From the NCBI RefSeq assembly GCF_046250175.1, contig NZ_CP176468.1: a DNA stretch of 64,000 bases; one strand, given 5' to 3'. This document shows, piece by piece, positions 52,890-61,500 of this stretch (positions within the stretch are counted from its first letter, which is position 1; the number at the start of each line of letters is the position of its first letter). The notes under the pieces were generated by a model that had not been told where the DNA came from, made no database searches, and saw only the letters and a program-made list of their open reading frames with translations. The DNA is from Psychromonas sp030397575 (GTDB lineage: Bacteria; Pseudomonadota; Gammaproteobacteria; Enterobacterales; Psychromonadaceae). Made by a program: the position numbers and the translations under genes.

Positions 52890-55103
52890 ATGGTTTCAGT
52901 TCGTGATACACATTTTTACCAAAGTGCATTAAATGACCCAGATAAGTGGGTGACAACATTTGGTTTAAGTAAACAAGATCAAAATAATCTATTTGAGAAT
53001 TACAACAAAGTAAGTGGTTTATGTGATTCTGAGCAACAAGTGGCCGCTTTGCAGTTAGGCTGTGAAATGGTAGAGATCCTAGTGACATTAAATATGGATA
53101 TGGACACTCTCAATGCTGCATTAATTTTTCCATTATTAGCGCAAGAAGTACTAAGCACAGAAAAAGTTGACGAGTTATGGCCAAAGCGTATTGCTAAATT
53201 AGCAAAAGGCGCAATGGAGATGGAGGGTATTCGTGCTCTGCAAAGCCAAGGCAGTAAAAAGGGGGCAGAGTCACAGGTTGATAACTTACGTCATATGTTA
53301 TTGGCTATGGTGGAAGATGTACGAGCGGTTGTAATTAAGCTTGCTGAAAGAATATGTTATTTACGTCAGGTTAAAATTGCCGACGAAGAAACTAAAGTAA
53401 AACTAGCACATGAAATTTCAACTATTTATGCCCCATTAGCTAACCGTTTAGGCATTGGCCAATTAAAGTGGGAGCTAGAAGATCTCTCTTTCCGTTATCT
53501 GCAAGCAGACACCTATAAGAATATTGCAAAGCAATTAGATGAAAAACGTATCGATCGTGAAAATTACATCCAAGACTTTGTTGATACCGTAAAGACCTCA
53601 CTTAAAGAGATGAATATTGAAGGTACGGCTTATGGTCGACCTAAGCATATCTATAGCATCTACCGTAAGATGCAAAATAAAGACCTTAAATTTGATGAAC
53701 TGTATGATGTGCGTGCGGTGCGCGTGGTCGTTGAAAAACTACAAGACTGTTATGCCGCGTTAGGTGCTATTCATACTAAATGGCACCATATCCCACGTGA
53801 ATTTGATGATTATATCGCTAACCCTAAACCTAATGGCTACCAATCAATCCATACCGTGGTATTAGGAGATAGTGGCAAGCCGGTAGAAGTACAAATCCGC
53901 ACCCAACAAATGCATGAAGATTCTGAGTTGGGTGTTGCCGCGCATTGGAAGTACAAAGAGGGGAGTGCTGGCGGTAAGGCTGCAAGTAACTATGAAGAGA
54001 AAATTGCTTGGTTACGTAAACTATTAGCTTGGCAAGAAGACATGAGTGAAGGCGATGACTTAGTGGAAGAGATCCGCAGTCAGGTTTTTGATGATCGTGT
54101 CTATGTATTTACCCCTAAAGGCGAGGTGATTGATTTACCCGCAGGTTCAACACCACTTGATTTTGCTTATTATATCCATAGTCAAATTGGACATCGTTGT
54201 ATTGGAGCAAAAGTAGCGAATCATATCGTTCCTTTTACTTACCAATTAAAAACCGGCGATCAAATTGAAATTTTGACTCAAAAGGAGCCTAATCCAAGTC
54301 GAGATTGGTTAAACCCACAAATGGGGTATATCAATGCACCACGTGCAAGACATAAAGTCGCTACTTGGTTTAGAAAGCAAGATCGTGATAAGAATATTAT
54401 TGCTGGACGTGAATTATTGGAAGTTGAGTTAGCTAAAGTTGAATTAAAATTAGCTGATGTGACACCAGCGATTACTCGCTTTAATGTTGGGACGGCTGAT
54501 GATATTTACGCAGGTATTGGCAATGGTGATTTACGTATTAACCAGCTAGTGCACTTTTTGGATGGTTTTTATCACAAACAAACGCTCGAGCAACAAGACG
54601 CAGCTGCACTATTAGAGCTTCAAAATCGCAAAGTACAAGCGGCTCCTAAAAATACCGGTAAAGATATTATCATTGACGGTGTTGGTAATTTAATGCACCA
54701 CATTGCTCGTTGTTGTCAGCCAGTACCTGGCGAGAATATCGTTGGTTATATTACACAAGGGCGTGGTATTTCTATTCACCGTAAAAATTGTGAACAGTTG
54801 GCGGACTTAGAAGATGCACATCCAGAGCGTATTATTACTGCAAATTGGGGGGACTCTCAATCATCAGGTTATTCGCTTACTTTACGTTTAATTGCCGATG
54901 ACCGAAATGGCTTGTTAAAAGATATTACTACTTTGTTATCCAATGAGAAGGTTAATTTGTTGGGGGTGAACAGCCAAACAAATACTAAAACCTTAACGGC
55001 AACTATTGATCTGTCTTTGGAAGTGGATAGTAATAAAGAGATTAAAAAGTTATTAGCTAAATTAAAACAGCTAAAAGATGTATCAGACGCACATCGTCTT
55101 TAA
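52890..55103 (+). CDS. relA: (p)ppGpp synthetase RelA
   Basis: RelA senses uncharged tRNA on the ribosome and makes (p)ppGpp, driving the stringent response. The 737 residues match the family. The N-terminal pseudo-hydrolase domain lacks the HDxxED hydrolysis motif, as in RelA rather than SpoT. The synthetase domain contains YDVRAVRVVV and the EFDDYIANPKPNGYQSIHTVV block (quoted here only in key part), then VEVQIRTQQMHEDSELGVAAHWKYKEG. TGS, zinc-finger-like CCQPVPG and C-terminal ACT domains follow. GGAG precedes the ATG. No toxin-antitoxin genes follow, unlike mazEF in E. coli; priA converges instead. Confidence 0.97.
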   Translation: MVSVRDTHFYQSALNDPDKWVTTFGLSKQDQNNLFENYNKVSGLCDSEQQVAALQLGCEMVEILVTLNMDMDTLNAALIFPLLAQEVLSTEKVDELWPKRIAKLAKGAMEMEGIRALQSQGSKKGAESQVDNLRHMLLAMVEDVRAVVIKLAERICYLRQVKIADEETKVKLAHEISTIYAPLANRLGIGQLKWELEDLSFRYLQADTYKNIAKQLDEKRIDRENYIQDFVDTVKTSLKEMNIEGTAYGRPKHIYSIYRKMQNKDLKFDELYDVRAVRVVVEKLQDCYAALGAIHTKWHHIPREFDDYIANPKPNGYQSIHTVVLGDSGKPVEVQIRTQQMHEDSELGVAAHWKYKEGSAGGKAASNYEEKIAWLRKLLAWQEDMSEGDDLVEEIRSQVFDDRVYVFTPKGEVIDLPAGSTPLDFAYYIHSQIGHRCIGAKVANHIVPFTYQLKTGDQIEILTQKEPNPSRDWLNPQMGYINAPRARHKVATWFRKQDRDKNIIAGRELLEVELAKVELKLADVTPAITRFNVGTADDIYAGIGNGDLRINQLVHFLDGFYHKQTLEQQDAAALLELQNRKVQAAPKNTGKDIIIDGVGNLMHHIARCCQPVPGENIVGYITQGRGISIHRKNCEQLADLEDAHPERIITANWGDSQSSGYSLTLRLIADDRNGLLKDITTLLSNEKVNLLGVNSQTNTKTLTATIDLSLEVDSNKEIKKLLAKLKQLKDVSDAHRL

Positions 55104-55109
55104 CTTTTT

Positions 55110-55142
55110 CCCCTAACCTGAATCATTTATTCAGGTTAGGGG
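55110..55142. terminator. Hairpin between convergent relA and priA
   Basis: A 14-bp perfect stem CCCCTAACCTGAAT/ATTCAGGTTAGGGG has a five-base loop. No T-tract follows on either strand, so termination is inferred from stem strength and position. Confidence 0.6.
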
Positions 55143-55201
55143 TGTTTGATAAATAGTGTTTAAAAAACCTTTTTGGATCAAACCTTGTTAGATCTAGTTT
55201 C

Positions 55202-57436
55202 CTAAATAAAGTCGATAGGGTCGACGTCAATCGACCAGCGCACTTTTCTACCTTCTGGCATCTTATCAAAGTGTGCTAAAGCAGTATTCAACATTTTAGT
55301 TACTAGTACTCTTTGCTCACTTTGTATTAAAAGTTGGAAGCGATACTTACCGGCTCTTCGTTCCATAGATGCGGGAATAGGGCCTAATAGTAGTACACGT
55401 TCGCTGACTTTATTATTATCTACTATCTGTTGTAATGTCTGTTTACATAACCTGAGAAAGTTTTCCGCTTGTGTTGCATTTAATGCCTCCGCTCTGATTA
55501 GGGCTTGATAAGAGAAAGGCGGTAGTTGAGCTAGACGTCTTTCCGTTAATGCGCTGCGAGAAAAGTCTGCGTAACCATTATTTACCAACTCCTGTAATAA
55601 ATTGTGCTCTGGATGGAAGGTTTGTAAAACAACCTGTCCTTTTTTCTCAGCTCGTCCCGCTCTCCCTGCAACCTGAGTAAATAGCTGTCCTAAACGTTCA
55701 CTGGCTCTAAAGTCATTACTAAACAATGCGCCATCCACATCAACTAAAGCCACGAGGGTTACGTCTGGGAAATGATGGCCTTTTGCTAACATTTGTGTGC
55801 CCAGTAAGATTTTATATTTTCCGCTATTAATGTCGTTTAAATAGGTATTAAAGCTGTCTTTCTTTCTTGTGTTGTCGCGGTCAATTCTCACGGTTGGGTG
55901 ATCTGGGAAAAGCTGTTGAAGTGTCTCTTCAAGTTGTTCTGTACCAACACCTGTAGAGTGTAAGTTAGTTGAACCACAATCATGGCATTGCTCTGGCACT
56001 GGGTGAGTGGCAGTACAATGATGGCAATGTAGGTAGTTGGCACTTTTATGATAAGTGTAAAAAGCATCACAACGTTGGCACTTAGCTAACCACCCACACT
56101 CATGACACATTAATACTGGAGCGTAACCTCGACGATTAAGGAATAAAATCACTTGATTATTTTTCGCCAAATGCTGCTGCATTAAGGTAATAAGTTGCGG
56201 CGATAATCCCGATTTAAGCGGTAAACCTGTTAAATTGATCAAGTCATTTTTAGGAGGTCGGGCATTCCCTGGGCGGTGGGTTAGCTGTAGGTGGTGATAG
56301 CGACCTGTTAACGCGTTATTCAATGATTCGAAAGCAGGTGTTGCAGAACCTAATAAAATCGGAATATTTAATTGCGAAGCACGTTTAATGGCAAAATCTC
56401 TCGCGTGGTAGCGGAAACTGTCCTGCTGTTTAAAGGAAGCATCATGCTCTTCATCTAAAATAATCACGCCTAAGTTTTTAAAGTCACTAAAAATAGCACT
56501 GCGTGTACCGATTATGATGGCTGCCGAACCTTGTTGTGCATGTAACCATGTTTCTAATTGTTGTTGATCGTTCAATGCTGAATGTTTTAAATAAACAGGC
56601 ACATTAAAGCGCGCTTGAAAACGTTTTATTGTTTGTGGTGTTAAGCCTATTTCAGGCACTATAACTAATGCTTGTTGTCCTGCATTTAACACGGCTTTAA
56701 GTATATTTAAATACACTTCTGTTTTACCGCTGCCAGTGATCCCTTCTAAGAGGTAACATTTAAAGTGGTTTAATTGTTGTGTCACACTGGTCACGGCTAA
56801 TGCTTGTTCCGTACTGAGTTGCGGAGTTTCTTCTATTGTCTGTGTTGACTCTGCCCAAGATAGATTACTGTCAGGCAATTGTTGATAACTACTAATGAAA
56901 TGCTTTTCTTGTAAGCTATTAAGTGTGGCACGACTCACGCCTTGCTGCTTTAGTGCTTCGTAAGATAAATCTTCTTGTATTAACAAGTTGAATGCAGCGA
57001 GCTGCTTTTTAGCTCTGCTCAAAGGTGTAGCATCCATCTCTTTATCAACACATCGCCAATATTCTTTACTGTTAAAGGCAGCTGGTTTGCCTTTGCGTAA
57101 TAACGTTGGAATTGCTTGCTGGAATACATCACCAAAAGGATGTTGATAATAGACACTTGCCCAGTTTAGTAACTGGTAGAGTGAATCACTTAATAATGGC
57201 TGGTGGTCGAGTAGTTCGGTTATCCCTTTTAACTTATCTATCGCATAATCCGATGTTTCTGGTAAGTCTGTTATTACACCAACCTGCTTACGATAACCGC
57301 CACCAAAAGGCACGACTACTCGTCGTCCAATTAATGTGCGTGGGTCATCAGGCACTAAATCATTGTTTAACAGGTAATCAAATTGTTTATGTAGTGGAAT
57401 TGCCAGTGCAATTCTACAAATTAATGCGTTAGCCAT
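55202..57436 (-). CDS. priA: Primosomal replication-restart helicase PriA
   Basis: PriA recognises abandoned replication forks and reloads DnaB. The 744-residue protein has an N-terminal DNA-binding domain (about 1-190). The superfamily-2 helicase core follows, with Walker A GITGSGKTEVYL, DEXH-type DEEHDASFKQ, the aromatic-rich FRYHARDFA and motif III GSATPAFES. Two zinc-binding sites are formed by CHECGWLAKCQRC, HCHHC and CHDCG. The C-terminal helicase half includes TQMLAKGHHFPDVTLV and QVAGRAGRAEKKGQV. It is divergent from rpmE, the conserved arrangement. The start ATG is at 57436. Confidence 0.97.
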   Translation of the reverse strand: MANALICRIALAIPLHKQFDYLLNNDLVPDDPRTLIGRRVVVPFGGGYRKQVGVITDLPETSDYAIDKLKGITELLDHQPLLSDSLYQLLNWASVYYQHPFGDVFQQAIPTLLRKGKPAAFNSKEYWRCVDKEMDATPLSRAKKQLAAFNLLIQEDLSYEALKQQGVSRATLNSLQEKHFISSYQQLPDSNLSWAESTQTIEETPQLSTEQALAVTSVTQQLNHFKCYLLEGITGSGKTEVYLNILKAVLNAGQQALVIVPEIGLTPQTIKRFQARFNVPVYLKHSALNDQQQLETWLHAQQGSAAIIIGTRSAIFSDFKNLGVIILDEEHDASFKQQDSFRYHARDFAIKRASQLNIPILLGSATPAFESLNNALTGRYHHLQLTHRPGNARPPKNDLINLTGLPLKSGLSPQLITLMQQHLAKNNQVILFLNRRGYAPVLMCHECGWLAKCQRCDAFYTYHKSANYLHCHHCTATHPVPEQCHDCGSTNLHSTGVGTEQLEETLQQLFPDHPTVRIDRDNTRKKDSFNTYLNDINSGKYKILLGTQMLAKGHHFPDVTLVALVDVDGALFSNDFRASERLGQLFTQVAGRAGRAEKKGQVVLQTFHPEHNLLQELVNNGYADFSRSALTERRLAQLPPFSYQALIRAEALNATQAENFLRLCKQTLQQIVDNNKVSERVLLLGPIPASMERRAGKYRFQLLIQSEQRVLVTKMLNTALAHFDKMPEGRKVRWSIDVDPIDFI

Positions 57437-57769
57437 AAGTGAAATTGATGCTTGAAAATGAAAAAAGGTATTGTATCTTGTTTATTGAACAACTGCTTTG
57501 TTCTCATTTATTATTTTTAAAATGTGCGTTAGTAATTGTTTTATATAGGGAGTTGTAGATTAGGTTAAGCCCTTTTATAGTGTGGTTGTAAGAGGGATAT
57601 TAGGTTTAAAAGTAACGCTCAACATTTTAATGATTTTCAGTTGTACTTTTATTGAACCTTACTATACAATTCGCAACCTGAAATTTAATGATAAATACGT
57701 GTGGTACTTTGTTGAGTGAAATAATTCATTCAAGCTGAGCAGCGACACGGCCTAAAAGAGGTTTTCCTA
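57437..57769. promoter_or_regulatory. priA-rpmE divergent gap with predicted rpmE promoter
   Basis: TTGTAC (57641-57646), an 18-base spacer and TACAAT (57665-57670) form a plausible rpmE promoter, giving a leader of about 93 bases. Such a leader could carry an autoregulatory element. I see no gene and did not place the priA promoter. Confidence 0.45.
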
Positions 57770-57985
57770 ATGAAAAACGAAATTCATCCAGAATACAAAT
57801 TAGTTACTGCTACTTGTTCATGTGGTAACGTAATCAAAGTTGGTTCTACCCTTGGTAAAGAAGAGCTAAGCTTAGATATCTGTTCATCTTGTCACCCGTT
57901 CTACACTGGTACTCAACGTGTTGTTGATACTGGCGGTCGTATCGACAAGTTCAAAAAACGTTTCGGTGCTTTATCTTCTAAATAA
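57770..57985 (+). CDS. rpmE: 50S ribosomal protein L31 (zinc-binding form)
   Basis: L31 bridges the ribosomal subunits at the central protuberance. The 71 residues begin MKNEIHPEYKLVTATCSCGNV. Four cysteines in CxC and CxxC pairs (CSC, CSSC) mark the zinc-binding C+ form, which can be exchanged for a zinc-free paralogue under zinc limitation. The C-terminal GGRIDKFKKRFG is typical. AAAAGAGG lies upstream of the ATG. It is followed by a UUCG-capped terminator. An overlapping out-of-frame reading (57918-58151) is not real. Confidence 0.98.
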   Translation: MKNEIHPEYKLVTATCSCGNVIKVGSTLGKEELSLDICSSCHPFYTGTQRVVDTGGRIDKFKKRFGALSSK

Positions 57986-58007
57986 GATAAAATTACCCCG
58001 TTTTTAC

Positions 58008-58031
58008 AAAGCACCTTCGGGTGCTTTTTTT
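58008..58031 (+). terminator. Intrinsic terminator of rpmE
   Basis: AAAGCACC pairs with GGTGCTTT across a TTCG tetraloop, then T7. Confidence 0.95.
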
Positions 58032-58521
58032 GTTTTGAAGGTTAAATTTATCAGCAATAGTAAAACTATTTTATGGCATAATAAGTCAATTGTGATCGTC
58101 ATAGGTACAGATAGTTTATTTAATGAACATTATTTATATAAAAAGCATTAAATAAATATTGTAGAAATCGATTTACGATAGTGAGCTGTATTGAGCCATT
58201 AAAATAATTTATTTGCATACTAAACTTATCAAGTTTCCCTTAGTCTTAGAGACTTGTTAAATTTTTAAAGCAAAGCGTTAAATACTATTTACATTGGGTT
58301 GACTTCACAACTTAGTGTAACTGTTGCTATTTTGTTGTTTTTTTAATCTTAATAGATCAGAATAGTTGTATATTTGGGCTATTATTGGCCCCAAGCCAAA
58401 GAATATACAATTTATTAACAAATGATTCATGTTGAATAGAGCTGAATACTGGAATCATCTGCTAATAAGTTGTAAATTACGGCATTTATTTTTTCCATCA
58501 CTTTCTTGCAAGGGTAATTAT
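58032..58521. other. 490-base gap upstream of the carboxylase fusion
   Basis: No gene is visible. The region is AT-rich and must contain the promoter of the fusion gene. TTGACT at about 58299 is a candidate -35 element but lacks a convincing -10. I looked for a BirA-type operator (TTGTAAAC with its inverted partner) and found none. Confidence 0.4.
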
Positions 58522-61500
58522 ATGACAGGAAAACCTTCATCTTCTCAGTTTGAAGTGAATAATATTGCAGATCCGCTATTTATTCATGCTGAGCATATCG
58601 CAAAAGATTTTTCTTTATTTCCAGACAATTCATTACCATCGAAAACAGATGGTGTAGAAGGTCTTATTGAAAGTAAGCGAATTAAGTCAAATTTAGCGAC
58701 AATTAAAAAGCTAGATGTGGATGCTTATATTGCGCGAACAGTCACTCCGGCTGAAAGTAACAAACGTCCCGGTGCCAAAAGCATTGTAGAAGGCTTCAAT
58801 GGTAAGATTGTTACTGAACAAGTTAATGGCGCTTTTTACTCTGCAGAAATGGAACTAGATTTCGGCGGATACAGCCGACGTGTTGGTTTTATTGCTCAAG
58901 AGCGCAGCTCAAATAATGGCGCGTGGATGCCTGAGCATCACTTAGCCGCAAGTAAAGCTATTCGTAAATTTGCTGACCTATCATTACCTATTGTGTACTT
59001 AATCGACACTCCTGGGGCTGATGCTGGTGAAGAAGCGAATAGCCAAAACCAAGCACATACTATTTCACAAATGATCACTGAAAGTGCGAACGTTGATGTC
59101 CCTACTATCGGTATCGTTGTAGGTGTTGGTTACTCTGGTGGTGCAATCCCATTAGCAACAGCTAACATTTTACTGTCTGTTCGTGATGGTATATTTAATA
59201 CAATCCAGCCTAAAGGTTTACAAAGCATTGCACGTAAGTACAACTTATCATGGCAGGAATGTGCTCAATCAGTAGGTGTGTCTCCAGAAGAGCTGCTTAC
59301 AATGGGCTGTATCGATGGTATTGTTGATTATTCTCCAGTTGACCAAGACGAACGCCAGCATAACCTACAAAAAGCGATTGTGTCAGGTATCTTATCTATT
59401 GAAGCTAAGTCAGTAGACTTCGTTCGTCAATATCCAGAGTTATTAGAGCATTACAACCGTAGTTTATCTCGTTACCTTGAGCCATCAAGTAAGCTTGCTG
59501 CGATTGAAAATGCAACTGAAGCACGCTTGTTAGCTAAAAACCCAACATCACATAATAATGCATTCGGTACGACTTACCGTTACATGCGTTATTTAACACT
59601 ACGTTCTCGTATCAAAGCGATTCAGAAGAACGAATACGGTCGTTTATCAAAACTGACTGTACCAGAAGGTGATTTAAAAGCACGTATCGAAGCTGATCGT
59701 AAACAAATATTCTTAAACTGGTTAGAAAATCCAGATAAGTTAATTTACGACGATACGCTAAACAAGAACTGGAAATCATTCTTACAAAAACGTGAAGATA
59801 AAAGCGTTGAGCGTAATGTATTGACCAAACTTATTTTAGGTGAACCAAAAGCTAACTACGATAATGCACGTAGTACGTTAATGATTAACTTAACTTGGTC
59901 TTTATACAACCGTTGGAAAACCAGTGCTGAAAATAACTTCCATTCACTGATTAAGCATTTAGAGAATGAAGAGAAAGCACCGTTAACGGAATCATGGCCT
60001 GATCTTGCTGACTTAAACATTATTGATGCTGTTTCTCATGTTGAAACACGTGAAAGCTTCATCTTACATTGTCGTCATATGTTAGTGTTTAACGCGTTAT
60101 ACGACAATACAATGGGTAACTTAGCGTCTATTGCTAAAGAAGCGATGGCTACAAAAGAGCTATCTCGTGAATCTGTATCTTCTTTAGTTCGTAGTTCATT
60201 AAAAGCTGCGCTAAGTAAAGTAAGTGATGATGATTACGAGCAATTGAAAGTGACTTTCAATGCATGGCTACAATACTTTACAGAGCAATCTGAGCGTGGT
60301 GAAATTCTAGCTAAAGTTGAAGAGTGGAAGAGTATCGGTGCACCGCAAATGAACTCAAGTTTATTTGTTATCCTGACTTATTTATTCGAAAAACTGTTGC
60401 CTGAATACTACAACAGCCGTGAAGATGAAAGCTCATACAATGGTGCGATTAACCCAGTACGAATCGGTCGTCGTAAAGATTTCTGGAACCGTTTAACTAT
60501 GGGTTACCAAGATCTATTGATTCAAGCTGTATTACGTTCTGAGAAAAACAAAAAGAACAATTCACATCAAGCAATCATTGAAAAGTTCTTTGCTAACTTT
60601 AAAGAGTCTCGTGCAGACTTGATGACAGCTAACTTACTAGAGTTCCCTGGTTTCCGTTTATCTGTTGAAGATGCATTAGATAAAAACATCAAACCTTGTG
60701 GTTTAATCACTGGTACCGGTGACTTTACTTTACAAAGTGGTGAAGTTCAGCGAGTGGGTGTTGCTGTCTCTAACTTGTCTTTCCAAGCTGGTGCCTTCGA
60801 TATGGCAAGTGCTGAGAAATTCTGTGCGTTATTAGTTAAATGTGCAAAACAACATTTGCCGGTTATTGCTTTCATCAGTTCTGGTGGTATGCAAACTAAA
60901 GAGGGTGCTGCTGCACTATTCTCTATGTCGGTAGTGAACGACCGTATCACTCGTTTTATCCGTGATAATGACTTACCCGTTGTTATGTTTGGTTACGGTG
61001 ACTGTACCGGTGGTGCTCAAGCAAGCTTTGTAACACACCCAATGGCACAAACGTACTACCTATCTGGTACAAATATGCCGTTTGCTGGTCAAATGGTTGT
61101 ACCTGCTTACTTACCGTCGACTTCAACGTTATCTAACTACTTATCTCGTGTACCAGGTGCAATGGATGGTTTAGTTATCAACCCGTTCTCTGATGATTTA
61201 AATAGTAAGTTACGTGAAATAGATGAAAACATGCCAATGCCTGTTGCAACCGTTGAAGAGACGATTCAACGTGCACTATCTGGTTTTGTTCCAGTTTGTA
61301 ACCTAGCTGAAGAAGATAACTTCACTAAGTCAGATCCTCGTCAATTAATGCATCCAGTTAAGAAAGTATTAATTCACGCACGTGGTTGTACTGCGGTTAA
61401 ATTAATCCGTATCGCTAAGCAAAATAACATCAACGTCGTGTTAGTTGCGTCTGACCCAGATATGACATCTGTACCAGCAGATATGCTAGGCGAAGGTGAT

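Noticed and set aside
57918..58151. 77-residue reading overlapping the end of rpmE
   Set aside because: It is out of frame with rpmE and runs across the rpmE terminator; composition is not protein-like.
58429..58521. 31-residue N-terminal extension of the carboxylase fusion
   Set aside because: Needs a TTG start without a ribosome-binding site, while ATG 58522 has AAGGG at seven bases.
58032..58521. BirA operator controlling the biotin enzyme
   Set aside because: No inverted TTGTAAAC-type motif with correct spacing was seen.
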